Shown here: positions 34,562-43,284 of the stretch, piece by piece
Position numbering within the stretch: the first letter of the stretch is position 1
How the letters are laid out: every line of letters starts with the position of its first letter
Assembly: GCA_031316315.1 (NCBI GenBank)
Contig: JADBEO010000006.1
Location: 1-64,000 of the forward strand
Source of the DNA: Chelatococcus sambhunathii
Lineage (GTDB): Bacteria; Pseudomonadota; Alphaproteobacteria; Rhizobiales; Methylopilaceae
DNA: 64,000 nucleotides
Reading direction: 5' to 3'
Position numbers and translations under genes: made by a program
The notes under the pieces: generated by a model
Told to the model about the DNA's origin: nothing
The model's database searches: none
Seen by the model: only the letters and a program-made list of their open reading frames with translations

Positions 34562-36631
34562 CTACCCGACGGCGTCCGAAGGCAGCGCCTTCCGCAGCTC
34601 AGCGAGCCAGACGTCGGCGACGGAGTCCGAAGGCGCCCGCCAATCTCCGCGCGGCGAGAGCGCGCCGCCGGCCGACACCTTCGGCCCGTTCGGAATGGCG
34701 CTGCGCTTGAACTGGCTCGTCTCGAAGAAGCGCTTGAGAAAGGCCTCGAGCCAGCGCGCGATCGTCGCCAGGTCGTAGGCGTTCTTCGCCTCTTCCGGGA
34801 ATCCCGCAGGCCACAAGCCCGCCGAGGCGTCGCGCCAGGCGTGCCAGGCGAGGAAGGCGGTCTTCGAGGGCCTGAGGCCGTAGCGCAGCGTGTGGAACAG
34901 GAAGAAATCGTGCAGCTCGTAAGGACCGACCTTGCTTTGCGTGCTCTGGATGGCGCCGTGCTCGTCGGCCGGCACCAGTTCCGGCGAGATCTCGGTCGCG
35001 AGGATCGCGGTCAGGATCTCCGATGTCGAGTCGTCGAACTGGTGCGACGAGACGCTCCAGCGGATCAGGTACTGGATCAGCGTCTTCGGGACGCCGGCGT
35101 TGACGGCGTAATGGCTCATCTGGTCGCCGACGCCATAGGTGCACCAGCCGAGCGCGAGCTCCGACAGATCGCCCGTGCCGACGACGAAGCCCCGGCGCTG
35201 GTTCGCGAGACGGAACAGGTAGTCGGTGCGAAGGCCCGCCTGCACGTTCTCGAAGGCGATGTCGTAGACCTTCTCGCCGCGCGCGAAGGGATGGCTCATG
35301 TCGGCCAGCATCTGCCGGGCCGCCGGGCGGATGTCGATCTCCTCGGCCGTGACGCCGAGCGCGCGCATCAGCTTCCAGGCGTTCGCCTTGGTCTCGTCGC
35401 CGGTGGCGAAGCCCGGCATCGTGAAGGCCAGGATGTTTTCGCGCGGGAGGCCGAGCAGGTCGCAGACCTTGGCGGCGACGATCAGCGCCTGCGTCGAATC
35501 GAGCCCGCCGGAGACGCCGATCACCATGGTGTCGCCGGACGTCGCCTCGAACCGGCGCGCAAGGCCGTGGACCTGGATGTTGAAGCTCTCGTAGCAGTCC
35601 TGGTCGAGGCGCTCCGGCGCGCCGGGCACGTAGGGGAAGCGCCGGATCGCCCGCCTGAGCCCGATCTCGCCCGCCGACGGCTTGTGCTCGAACCGTACGC
35701 GCCGGAACCACGTCTCGGGGTGCCCGGCCGCCGCCGCCGCGTCGTTGAACGTGCCGAAGCGGGCGCGCTCCAGCCTCAGCCGCTCCACGTCGACGTCGGC
35801 CGCGATCAGCTGCGGCTCCCGCGAAAACCGCTCGGAGCGCGCGAGCAGCTCGCCCATCTCGTGGATCGAGCCCTGCCCGTCCCATGACAGGTCGGTCGTG
35901 CTCTCCCCCGTCCCGGCGGCCGAATAGGCGTAGGCCGCGACGCAGCGGCTCGACTGCGCCGCCGAGAGCAGCGAGCGGTCCTCCGCCTTGCCGACCGTGA
36001 TGTTGGAGGCCGAGAGATTGCAGAGGATCAGCGCGCCGGCGAGCGCGCCGGCGGTCGAGGGCGGCGTCGGCGCCCAGTAGTCCTCGCAGATCTCGACGTG
36101 GAAGACGAAGTCCGGAAGTTCGCTCGCGGCGAAGATCAGGTCCGGCCCGAACGGCGCCGTCGCGCCGGCGAGGTCGACCGAGCGCCCGCGCAGCCCGGCG
36201 CCCGAGGCGAACCAGCGTTTCTCGTAATATTCGCGATAGTTCGGCAGGAACGACTTCGGGACGACGCCCAGAATCTCGCCGCGCGACACGACGACGGCGC
36301 AGTTGTAGACGCGCCCGTTGCGCCTGACCGGCGCGCCGAGCAGCAGGACGCTCGCAAGATCGCGGCTGCGCTCGACGATCTCGCCGATAGCTGCCTCCAC
36401 GCCATCGAGCAGCGCGTCCTGCAGATGGAGGTCGTCGATGGCGTAGCCCGAGAGGTTGAGCTCGGGGAAGACGAGGAGGTCGACGTGTTCCGCCGAGGCG
36501 CGCTCGGCCAGCTCGATCGCCGCGGCCGCGTTGCGCGCCGGATCGGCGACGGCGACGCGCGGGGTCGCGACCCCGACGCGCACGAAGCCCTGGGAATGGA
36601 TCGAGAAGAAGGGATGGGACTGGACAGCCAT
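34562..36631 (-). CDS. nadE: Glutamine-dependent NAD+ synthase
   Basis: 689 residues from the ATG at 36631, the length of the large glutamine-using NadE (as in Mycobacterium). The N-terminal nitrilase-like glutaminase domain has the catalytic triad in FPELNLSGY (Glu57), [17 protein letters not shown] (Lys) and VEICEDYW (Cys). The C-terminal synthetase has the PP-loop [13 protein letters not shown] and [24 protein letters not shown]. It makes NAD+ from deamido-NAD+, ATP and glutamine in the cytosol, with ammonia channelled between domains. The ribosome site is weak; a TTG two codons upstream is possible. Confidence 0.95.
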   Translation of the reverse strand: MAVQSHPFFSIHSQGFVRVGVATPRVAVADPARNAAAAIELAERASAEHVDLLVFPELNLSGYAIDDLHLQDALLDGVEAAIGEIVERSRDLASVLLLGAPVRRNGRVYNCAVVVSRGEILGVVPKSFLPNYREYYEKRWFASGAGLRGRSVDLAGATAPFGPDLIFAASELPDFVFHVEICEDYWAPTPPSTAGALAGALILCNLSASNITVGKAEDRSLLSAAQSSRCVAAYAYSAAGTGESTTDLSWDGQGSIHEMGELLARSERFSREPQLIAADVDVERLRLERARFGTFNDAAAAAGHPETWFRRVRFEHKPSAGEIGLRRAIRRFPYVPGAPERLDQDCYESFNIQVHGLARRFEATSGDTMVIGVSGGLDSTQALIVAAKVCDLLGLPRENILAFTMPGFATGDETKANAWKLMRALGVTAEEIDIRPAARQMLADMSHPFARGEKVYDIAFENVQAGLRTDYLFRLANQRRGFVVGTGDLSELALGWCTYGVGDQMSHYAVNAGVPKTLIQYLIRWSVSSHQFDDSTSEILTAILATEISPELVPADEHGAIQSTQSKVGPYELHDFFLFHTLRYGLRPSKTAFLAWHAWRDASAGLWPAGFPEEAKNAYDLATIARWLEAFLKRFFETSQFKRSAIPNGPKVSAGGALSPRGDWRAPSDSVADVWLAELRKALPSDAVG

Positions 36632-36890
36632 TCGCAACGCTCGGCCGGGGGAGGAGGAAACACTTAGCCCATCGCGCCTTCGGCCCCGAATCTAAACCCG
36701 CGGAATGGTTTCACAACCTGCGAGCGTCGCTTTCCGCGAGCCGCCGCGGCGCCGGCAATTCGGCCGAAGGCGCGTCGAGCTTATGTAAAAACACGTATTT
36801 CATTACCAGGCGCTCTCATTAGACTGACGCAGCCGGTGTTGTCCGAGCAGCAGAAAGCATCTCGACACCATCAACTCTTGGGCTGCGAAG

Positions 36891-38777
36891 ATGCTTTTGT
36901 TTCTGGCCGCCGCTGCGACGACGCTGGTCGTCACGACCACCGAGGACGTCGTCGACGCCAAGGACGGCAAGCTCAGCCTGCGCGAGGCGATCATCGAGGC
37001 GAACGACAGCGGCAAGCCCGTCGTCATCGCCTTCGGCAAGACCGGCGTCGGGTTCCACGGTATGAAGTCGGCGCTCGACATCCATCCCAAGCAGCCGCTG
37101 ACGGTCAAGGGCGACGTCGATGACGACGGCCAGTCCGACGTCGTTCTGAACAACGGCTTCGACACAAAGGCCGTGATCGGCGCCGGGTCGGCGGTGACCT
37201 TCGTCGGCGTCGACTTCTTCTACGGCAGCGGGGCGGGCGAGCCCGGCCAGTCCGGCGCCACCGGGGCTGACGGCATGCAGGGGCTCGCCGGCAAGGACGG
37301 CACGAAGACCAACACGACCGTGACGACGCCGACCAATGGCGGGCCCGGCGGCGCCGGCAAGCCGGGCACGAACGGAACCGCCGGCGAAAACGCCGCCGGG
37401 ATCATCCGCAACTACGGCAAGCTCACCCTGGTCCGGCTCGGCCTGTCGAACGGCTACGCCATCGCCGGCTCCGGCGGGTCGGGCGGCGCCGGGGGATGGG
37501 GCGGCTTCGGAGGCTCGGGCGGCAAGGGGATCGGCGCCTCCCCGGGCGACGTCTATGTCGACAATCCGGTCGTGCAGGACGGCGCCAACGGCGCCGCCGC
37601 CGGCGACGGAGCCGACGGCGGCGATGGCGGCGACGGCGGGCACGCCGCCGGCGCGATCCTGAACGAGGCGAGCGGCGAGGTTCATCTTGTCGACGTCGCC
37701 TTCGGCGGGCGGCTCGGCGGCTATCTGGTCGGCCGCGGATCCACGGCGATCGCCGGCCGCGGCGCCCTGCGCGGACCGGGCGGCGACGGCCGCCGCGGGG
37801 GCCTGGGCGGCGTCGGCGGCTCGGCTCTCTACGAGGTCAGCATCGCCGCGACCTTCGTCTGGAAACCGAATCCGAGCTCCTCGGTCACCGATTACTGGTT
37901 CCGCTACACGCCGACCCGCACGGGCGCGGGCGGCGCAGGCGCGAACGGAGGGAGGCGGGGCGCGGACGGCAAGATCGGCGCGGGCGGCAGCGCGGCGTCG
38001 GCGCTGCTGAATCTCGGCGCCGCCGAGGGCCGCGCCGCGATCGGCGCTGTCGGAAAGGCGACGCCGGCCACGGCCACAACGATCGGCGTCACGCCCTACA
38101 CGAACGGACAGGGCGGGACCGGCGGATCCTACGGCGCGGGGCGCGTGAAGACGTTCTCCTTCTGCCCCGGCATCGAGGCCAGGAACGACCCGTCCTTCAC
38201 GGCGGAAGCCATGAAGCACAAGCCGGGCGACTACCGCCTCGACTTCCCGGCGAACAACGGCGTGACGCCGCCGACCCAGACCGGCCCATCAGGACTCGCC
38301 GGCGCCGACGGGGTTCGGACCACCGCCGGCGCCGCCGGCGTCGGCAAGGACGGGGTGCTGAACGCCGACGGCGGCGCAGGATCGGTCGAGACCGCCGGTT
38401 CGCTGGTCTTCGTCCACCCGCTCGGCGTGCAGAAGAGCAAGAAGGAGGACACGCTCGACTTCAACGTCATCCGCCTCGGCAAGGGAGACGGTCCGGTCAC
38501 CGTGGCCTGGAAGATCGAGGAGGCCAAGAAGGGCGCGTCGGTCGAGCCGCGCGTCTTCGGCAAGGCCAAGTTCCCCTCCGGCAAGGTGAAGTTCGCGAAG
38601 ATCCCGGCCGACGCCCAGACCGATATCGACAATTCGGTGAAGCGCGTGTCGCTGCCGGTGAACCTGTCGAAGATCGGCAAGAAGGCGGAAGGCTACCGCA
38701 TCGTCATCGCCGTAAAGTCCGGCGCCGACGTGATCGCCGGCACGGACGAGGTGGCGGGCAAGATCGAAGGAGACTGA
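36891..38777 (+). CDS. Gly-rich CSLREA-like surface or secreted protein
   Basis: 628 residues. Residues about 10-40 (TTLVVTTTEDVVDAKDGKLSLREAIIEAN) match the CSLREA motif that opens many right-handed beta-helix surface proteins. The next 450 residues are Gly/Ala/Asp-rich, with runs such as GGSGGAGGWGGFGGSGG and GADGGDGGDGGHAAG and interspersed beta-strand-like segments, reminiscent of PGRS or adhesin-like proteins. The last about 120 residues (DTLDFNVIRLGKGDGPVTVAWKIE...) resemble a Calx-beta-type or other Ig-like domain. The N-terminus MLLFLAAAA is hydrophobic but very short and lacks a basic n-region, so a classical signal peptide is doubtful. The ribosome site is poor. Probably a surface protein; function unknown. 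Confidence 0.65.
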   Translation: MLLFLAAAATTLVVTTTEDVVDAKDGKLSLREAIIEANDSGKPVVIAFGKTGVGFHGMKSALDIHPKQPLTVKGDVDDDGQSDVVLNNGFDTKAVIGAGSAVTFVGVDFFYGSGAGEPGQSGATGADGMQGLAGKDGTKTNTTVTTPTNGGPGGAGKPGTNGTAGENAAGIIRNYGKLTLVRLGLSNGYAIAGSGGSGGAGGWGGFGGSGGKGIGASPGDVYVDNPVVQDGANGAAAGDGADGGDGGDGGHAAGAILNEASGEVHLVDVAFGGRLGGYLVGRGSTAIAGRGALRGPGGDGRRGGLGGVGGSALYEVSIAATFVWKPNPSSSVTDYWFRYTPTRTGAGGAGANGGRRGADGKIGAGGSAASALLNLGAAEGRAAIGAVGKATPATATTIGVTPYTNGQGGTGGSYGAGRVKTFSFCPGIEARNDPSFTAEAMKHKPGDYRLDFPANNGVTPPTQTGPSGLAGADGVRTTAGAAGVGKDGVLNADGGAGSVETAGSLVFVHPLGVQKSKKEDTLDFNVIRLGKGDGPVTVAWKIEEAKKGASVEPRVFGKAKFPSGKVKFAKIPADAQTDIDNSVKRVSLPVNLSKIGKKAEGYRIVIAVKSGADVIAGTDEVAGKIEGD

Positions 38778-38798
38778 AAGGCGGGGCTACAGCGAGCC

Positions 38799-39440
38799 TC
38801 AGCCGGCCTTCCTGATGCGGACGATCTTGAAGAAGCCCGCGGGAAACACCGGCTGGACGTCGATCACCTTCATGTCGCCGGCCCGGTCAGCCCAGGCGCG
38901 CAGGCGCGAGACCTTGAAGTCGGACGACCAGCCCATCTTCGCGACGAGCGGCGCGACGGCCGTCTCGACCTTCATCGGGAGGCCGCCCTCGGCGCCCATC
39001 TTGGAGGCGACGACGATCTCGCCGCCCGGCCGCAGCACCCGGCGCATCTCATCGAGCGCGCCCTCCGGGTCGGGCACCAGCGTGATGACGAAAGGCACCG
39101 TGACCGCGTCGAAGCTCGCGTCGGGCAGACCGAGATTGCAAGCGTCCATCGCCGCGAGGCACTTCACCTGGCCGAGTCCGAGATCGCGCACCTTCTCGCG
39201 GGCCTTGGCGAGCATATGCACGGAGAGGTCGACTCCGACCACGCGGGCGTCGGCGGGATAGTAGCGGAGCACCAGGCCGGTGCCGACGCCGACTTCGAGG
39301 ATGTCGCGCCCGCAGGCGGCGGCGGCCTGCGCGGCCTTCCTCTGACCATCGGCGAGCAGCTTGATGTAGACCTTGTCATAGATCGGGGCCCACTTCGCGT
39401 AGGCGCGCTTCTGGCCGTCGAGATCGTACTGGACGCTCAC
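38799..39440 (-). CDS. Class I SAM-dependent methyltransferase (PmtA-like)
   Basis: 213 residues from a GTG whose last two bases begin the stop of mnmA (GTGA overlap). The methyltransferase_11 fold is clear: [17 protein letters not shown] is motif [18 protein letters not shown] the acidic loop, and [39 protein letters not shown] motifs II-III. The N-terminal [16 protein letters not shown] resembles Rhodobacter-type phosphatidylethanolamine N-methyltransferase, which makes phosphatidylcholine. That specific role is plausible but unproven; other small-molecule methyltransferases share this layout. Confidence 0.8.
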   Translation of the reverse strand: MSVQYDLDGQKRAYAKWAPIYDKVYIKLLADGQRKAAQAAAACGRDILEVGVGTGLVLRYYPADARVVGVDLSVHMLAKAREKVRDLGLGQVKCLAAMDACNLGLPDASFDAVTVPFVITLVPDPEGALDEMRRVLRPGGEIVVASKMGAEGGLPMKVETAVAPLVAKMGWSSDFKVSRLRAWADRAGDMKVIDVQPVFPAGFFKIVRIRKAG

Positions 39441-40609
39441 GCCGCGGCCTCGCTCGCCAGAACCTCGGCGCGCACGGCCTGGCGGATGATCCCGCCGCCG
39501 AGCACCCGCTCGCCGGCCTCGTCGTAGAGCGCGCAAGCCTGGCCCGGCGCCACGCCCGTCTCGCCGTCGATCAGCTCCACCTCGGCCTCGCGCGGGCCGG
39601 ACGGGCGCAGCAGCGCCGGCGCCGGCGGCCGGGTCGAGCGCACGCGCGCCAGCACGGGAAGGCCCTCGGGACCGATGTGCTCCAACGGCCCCTCCCCGAT
39701 CCAGTTGACGTCGCGCAGAACCACGCGCCGCACGCCGAGCGCCTCGCGCGGCCCGACGACGACGGTTCTCTTCGTTGCGTCGATCCGCACGACGTAGAGC
39801 GGCTCGCCGCCGCTAAGGCCGAGGCCCCTGCGCTGTCCTACCGTGTAGCGCACGACGCCGTCGTGACGTCCGACCTCGCGGCCCGAGAGGTCCACGATCG
39901 GACCGGGCTCGGCCGCGCCGGGCCTCAGCTTCTCGATGACGTGGGCATAGCCGCCGGACGGCACGAAGCAGATGTCCTGGCTGTCGGGCTTGTCGGCGAC
40001 CGACAGCCCGAGCGCGCGCGCGATCTCGCGCACCTGCGGCTTTTCGAGGCCGCCGAGCGGGAAGCGCAGCATCGAGAGCTGCTCGGCCGTCGTGCCGTAA
40101 AGAAAGTAGCTCTGGTCGCGCGCGGGGTCGGCCGCCCGGAAAAGGCCACGTCCGCCCTGCGGCAGCGCCCGTGAGGCGACATAATGGCCGGTGGCGAGCG
40201 CCGCCGCGCCAAGATCCTTCGCCATTTCGAGCAGGTCGAGGAACTTGACCGTCTGGTTGCAGGCGACGCAGGGGATCGGCGTCTCGCCGGCGAGATAGCT
40301 CGCGGCGAACGGCTCGATCACGGCCTCGCGGAAGCGCGCCTCGTAGTCCAGCACGTAGTGCGGAATTCCGAGCTTCGCCGCCGCGTCGCGCGCGTCGTGG
40401 ATGTCGCGGCCGGCGCAGCAGGCGCCCTTCCGCGCCGTAGCGGCGCCGCGGTCGTAGAGCTGCAGCGTAACGCCGACGACGTCGTAGCCCGCGCGCGCGA
40501 CGAGGCCGGCGACGACGGAGGAATCCACCCCGCCGGACATAGCGACGACCACGCGCTGGGAGGCGCGCGGTCCGGGCAGGTCGAGATCGATGTTCGGCAG
40601 GATCGTCAT
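39437..40609 (-). CDS. mnmA: tRNA-specific 2-thiouridylase MnmA
   Basis: 390 residues, typical length. MnmA adenylates and thiolates U34 of tRNA for Lys, Glu and Gln in the cytosol. Seen are the PP-loop SGGVDSS (about 25-31), the catalytic cysteine in [11 protein letters not shown] (about Cys117), the second cysteine in [13 protein letters not shown], and the [21 protein letters not shown] hinge followed by the C-terminal beta-barrel. It is translationally coupled to the methyltransferase gene downstream. Confidence 0.96.
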   Translation of the reverse strand: MTILPNIDLDLPGPRASQRVVVAMSGGVDSSVVAGLVARAGYDVVGVTLQLYDRGAATARKGACCAGRDIHDARDAAAKLGIPHYVLDYEARFREAVIEPFAASYLAGETPIPCVACNQTVKFLDLLEMAKDLGAAALATGHYVASRALPQGGRGLFRAADPARDQSYFLYGTTAEQLSMLRFPLGGLEKPQVREIARALGLSVADKPDSQDICFVPSGGYAHVIEKLRPGAAEPGPIVDLSGREVGRHDGVVRYTVGQRRGLGLSGGEPLYVVRIDATKRTVVVGPREALGVRRVVLRDVNWIGEGPLEHIGPEGLPVLARVRSTRPPAPALLRPSGPREAEVELIDGETGVAPGQACALYDEAGERVLGGGIIRQAVRAEVLASEAAA

Positions 40610-40668
40610 GGGCGGGCGGGTTCTACCGCGCCATGCGAGGGGATGGAAGCGATCCGCGGGGTCTCGGA

Positions 40669-41337
40669 TCAGGCCTTGAGCGCCTTGACCGACTTCAGCT
40701 GGCCGAGCGGCACGCGAATGTCGCCGATCAGCAGGATCGCCTCGCCGGTGGAGAGGTCGACGCCCTCGACCACGCCGGCGACCTCGGACGTCACCTCGAC
40801 GGCGTTGCCTGCGGCGTCCTTGGCGTCCACGGAGATCGTGTACAGCCCTTCCGGCGCCTTCGTGCCGTCGGTGCGCTTGCCGTCCCAGACGAAGTCCTGA
40901 TCGCCGGACTTCAGATCCTTCTTGCCCGTGTAGACGAGGGCGCCGGTGCTGTCGCGGATCGTGATGGTGGCGGTGACGCCGGCCTTGGGCGAGTCGAGGT
41001 TCCAGGTCGCCTTGCCGTCGCTGAGCTGTGAGGTCTGGCCGAAGGCGGTGACTTCGCGTCCGACGAGATTGAGGGCCGCTCCGGCCTGGGCGGTCTGCGA
41101 CGAGAGCAGCAGCGCGGACAGCGTGTCATTCGTCTTGAGCTGCTGCTCGACGCCCGCGAACTGCACCAGCTGCTGGGTGAACTGGTTGGTGTCGAGCGGA
41201 TCGAGCGGGCTCTGGTTCCTGAGCTGCGTCGTCAGCAGCGACAGGAACGTCTCGAAGTTCGACGCGAGCGTCGCGCCCGACGTGTTCGAGACCTGCGCGG
41301 CGTTCGAGCCCGGACCTGTAACGCTGTTCACAGCCAT
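40669..41337 (-). CDS. flgD: Flagellar hook assembly protein FlgD
   Basis: 222 residues. FlgD caps the growing hook and is exported by the flagellar type III system. The N-terminal signature [44 protein letters not shown] is complete. The C-terminal part has FlgD Ig-like and tudor-like domains ([36 protein letters not shown]). It follows fliK by 9 bp in a two-gene leftward unit and is expected to be a late, sigma-54-dependent gene. Confidence 0.95.
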   Translation of the reverse strand: MAVNSVTGPGSNAAQVSNTSGATLASNFETFLSLLTTQLRNQSPLDPLDTNQFTQQLVQFAGVEQQLKTNDTLSALLLSSQTAQAGAALNLVGREVTAFGQTSQLSDGKATWNLDSPKAGVTATITIRDSTGALVYTGKKDLKSGDQDFVWDGKRTDGTKAPEGLYTISVDAKDAAGNAVEVTSEVAGVVEGVDLSTGEAILLIGDIRVPLGQLKSVKALKA

Positions 41338-41346
41338 GTTACGCCC

Positions 41347-42543
41347 TCACACCGTTCGGTCCACGCCGCTGACGCCGGGCGCCGCGCCGCGCGCATAGGC
41401 GGCGGCGACGGGAGCGACGTCCTCGATCTCTTCATTCGCTGGCGAGCCGCCGTGACCGGCGTCCTCGAAAGCCCATTGCTGCTGGCGGCCGTCCTTGAGC
41501 TGGAAGGCGAGACCGCCCTGCCCCAGCTGGAATCCTGCCTGCTCAAGCGTGCGCGACAGCTCGCGCGCGTCGTTTCGCAGCATGTCGAGCGTCTCGGGAC
41601 GTTCAACGATCAGCCGGGTGGCGACACGCCCGTCATGGCCGATGTCGAGCCGCACGTCGACGCGGCCGAGCTCCGACGGATCGAGCCGCACCTCGAATCG
41701 GGTGCGCCGGGAGCTGGCGTGATCGGCGATCTGGTTGGCCACCTGAACGGCGGCCGCCTGCGCGCCGGAAACCTGTCCGGACGCCGCGCCCGGCGCCGAG
41801 GGCGTCGCCGGCGCGGCCGAGGTCTGCAGCGTCTGGATCCGATCCGGCTGCTGGGACTGCCGCGTGACTTCCGAACCGCCGGCGTCGAGCTTCGGCGCGG
41901 GCTTCGTCTCGGTCTCCGGCTGTTCCTTCTCGAACGCACTGAACGCGGCGGTCTGCGCCGCCGCCTTGGCGGCGTCCGTCTTCTCCGCGCCCTTGCCGCC
42001 CTCCTTCTTGCCGGCCTTTCCGGCCTCGGCGCCCGCCGCCAGGGAGGCGGCGGGTCCGGACGGCGCTTGCGCTCCTGAGGCGCCGCCGATCTTGACGTCG
42101 ACGCTCTCGCTTTCGCCCTTCAGGCTGACGATTCCGGCTGCGGCGAGCGCTTGGGCCGTCGCGCCGGCCTGGCCGACCGCTCCGGGGCCGACCGCGAGAC
42201 CCTGCGCCTGCAACTGCAGAGCCGTGGCGAGATTCGCCACGTTCGACTTGCCGGCCGTGACGCCGCCTTCGGGCTTCTGGCCGGTCGAGGCGAGCTTGCT
42301 TCCCGATCCAGGCGGCGTCTCGCCGGCCGCGCCTGCGCCCTGGAGCGCGAAAGGCAGGCCGACGAGGCCCGCCGACACGGCGTCCGGCGCCGACTGTTCC
42401 GCCTGAGGCTTCGCGTCGTCCGCCTCTTCGGCCTGCGCGCCCACAAGCGTGTCGAAGCCCTCGCCGCGCGCGGACGACTTGCCGGCGTGCGACGGGGCGC
42501 GGTGAGGCGCGGGGGCGGGCGCGTTAACGGAGCTTGACGACAC
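41347..42543 (-). CDS. fliK: Flagellar hook-length control protein FliK
   Basis: 398 residues from a GTG. The N-terminal 280 residues are Ala/Gly/Pro/Gln-rich and disordered, as in all FliK rulers. The C-terminal about 90 residues form the Flg_hook domain: RTRFEVRLDPSELGRVDVRLDIGHDGRVATRLIVERPETLDMLRNDARELSRTLEQAGF. FliK sets hook length and switches export specificity through FlhB. A perfect sigma-54 promoter lies about 40 bp upstream of the start. flgD follows at 9 bp. Confidence 0.9.
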   Translation of the reverse strand: MSSSSVNAPAPAPHRAPSHAGKSSARGEGFDTLVGAQAEEADDAKPQAEQSAPDAVSAGLVGLPFALQGAGAAGETPPGSGSKLASTGQKPEGGVTAGKSNVANLATALQLQAQGLAVGPGAVGQAGATAQALAAAGIVSLKGESESVDVKIGGASGAQAPSGPAASLAAGAEAGKAGKKEGGKGAEKTDAAKAAAQTAAFSAFEKEQPETETKPAPKLDAGGSEVTRQSQQPDRIQTLQTSAAPATPSAPGAASGQVSGAQAAAVQVANQIADHASSRRTRFEVRLDPSELGRVDVRLDIGHDGRVATRLIVERPETLDMLRNDARELSRTLEQAGFQLGQGGLAFQLKDGRQQQWAFEDAGHGGSPANEEIEDVAPVAAAYARGAAPGVSGVDRTV

Positions 42544-42578
42544 GTTCGGTCCAGCAGGCGATGGTCTGCGCCTTCAAT

Positions 42579-42594
42579 TGCAACCGCCGTGCCA
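42579..42594 (-). promoter_or_regulatory. Sigma-54 promoter of fliK-flgD
   Basis: On the minus strand TGGCACGGCGGTTGCA matches the -24/-12 consensus at every key base, with the invariant GG and GC separated by exactly 10 bp. The predicted start, about 12 bp downstream, is about 25 bp before the fliK GTG. This is the class III flagellar promoter type that needs an activator such as FlbD. Confidence 0.85.
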
Positions 42595-42666
42595 GCGGTT
42601 CGGGGCCGAAATGCGTTGAAGTCTCAATGGGAGCGGCCGGTTCGCCGCCGGCCGATTCTGCCGCCG

Positions 42667-42685
42667 CCCGGCAGAAACTGCCGCG
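42667..42685. promoter_or_regulatory. FlbD (ftr-like) enhancer palindrome
   Basis: CCCGGCAGAAACTGCCGCG is a near-perfect inverted repeat. On the minus strand its core CGGCAGTTTCTGCCGGG is almost identical to the palindrome in the flhA upstream region. Its centre is about 95 bp upstream of the sigma-54 -12 element, where FlbD sites lie in Caulobacter late flagellar promoters. A weaker half-like copy occurs at about 42644-42666. Confidence 0.65.
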
Positions 42686-42697
42686 CCAAGTTGCTCC

Positions 42698-42798
42698 TTT
42701 AATAACCGTTAAGACGGCATTTTGTTAGTATTTGAATTACTGGTTTTTAACCTTTCAAATCCCTGCGAATTCAGCAGTCTCGCTTAGTCAAATGTTAA
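42698..42798 (+). promoter_or_regulatory. Three CtrA-like boxes upstream of sciP
   Basis: The CtrA consensus is TTAA-N7-TTAA(C). Three near matches with exact N7 spacing occur: TTTA-N7-TTAA (42698-42712), ATTA-N7-TTAACC (42736-42752) and TTAG-N7-TTAA (42784-42798). They lie within 155 bp of the sciP start. In Caulobacter sciP is transcribed from a CtrA-activated promoter, so this fits. Confidence 0.55.
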
Positions 42799-42850
42799 AT
42801 CACCGAACGTAATGTCTGCGATGACGGGTCAGTCGCGTGTGAGAGTATCT

Positions 42851-43126
42851 ATGACCGAAATGCCTCGCGGACGAACCAAATACGTGATCGGCCCGGACGG
42901 CAGTCCGCTGACGATCGCTGATTTGCCCCCGTCCGACACCAAGCGCTGGGTCATCCGCCGCAAGGCGGAGGTCGTGGCCGCCGTCCGAGGCGGGCTCTTG
43001 AGCCTTGAGGAGGCCTGCGCCCGCTACACCCTCACGGTCGAGGAGTTCCTGTCGTGGCAGGCTTCGATCGACCGTCACGGCCTTGCCGGCCTCAGGACCA
43101 CGCGGATCCAGCAGTATCGCGCCTGA
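42851..43126 (+). CDS. sciP: CtrA inhibitor SciP (DUF1153)
   Basis: 91 residues from the ATG at 42851; in-frame starts at 42812 and 42860 are alternatives. The family core is complete: KYVIGPDGSPLTIADLPP, KRWVIRRKAEVVAAVRGGLLSLEEACARYTLTVEEFLSWQ and the conserved end GLAGLRTTRIQQYR. The helix-turn-helix (SLEEACARYTLTVEEFLSW) binds DNA and CtrA, blocking CtrA-driven transcription in swarmer-phase cells. It lies between fliK-flgD and the fliF operon, with CtrA-like boxes upstream, suggesting feedback. Confidence 0.93.
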   Translation: MTEMPRGRTKYVIGPDGSPLTIADLPPSDTKRWVIRRKAEVVAAVRGGLLSLEEACARYTLTVEEFLSWQASIDRHGLAGLRTTRIQQYRA

Positions 43127-43204
43127 CGGGGCGGCCCGGACGTCCTTCCCGCGCGCCGGCCCTCGTGGCCGGCGTTGTCGTTTCCGGGGTCCGGCGCGGT
43201 CCGG

Positions 43205-43245
43205 TTAACGACCCGTTTACCATGCGCCGGGCAATTCTTGCCGGG
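43205..43245 (+). promoter_or_regulatory. CtrA box plus FlbD-type palindrome, fliF operon promoter
   Basis: TTAA-N7-TTTACC at 43205-43221 is a near-consensus CtrA site. It is followed directly by ATGCG and the palindrome CCGGGCAATTCTTGCCGGG (43227-43245). The fliF GTG is 40 bp further. In Caulobacter, CtrA activates fliF and FlbD represses it through an ftr site near the transcription start; the arrangement here is the same. Confidence 0.7.
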
Positions 43246-43284
43246 TGGGGCGGCCCCGAGGCCGAACCGCTTCGGGGAACGTCG

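Larger units (their letters stand above)
42544..42850. other. fliK-sciP divergent regulatory region
   Basis: 307 bp with no gene. The left half holds the leftward sigma-54 promoter and its FlbD-type palindrome; the right half is AT-rich and holds three CtrA-like boxes before sciP. All are annotated separately. Confidence 0.7.

Noticed and set aside
36819-38219. A 466-codon minus-strand frame over the Gly-rich gene
   Set aside because: The plus-strand frame carries the CSLREA-like motif and a long Gly-rich repeat; the antisense Ala/Arg/Asp-rich translation is a composition artefact.
43227-43245. GGGCAATTCTTGCC near fliF considered as a sigma-54 promoter
   Set aside because: The GG to GC spacing is 8-9 bp, not 10, and the same place in flhA is a symmetrical palindrome, so an FlbD-type site is a better reading.
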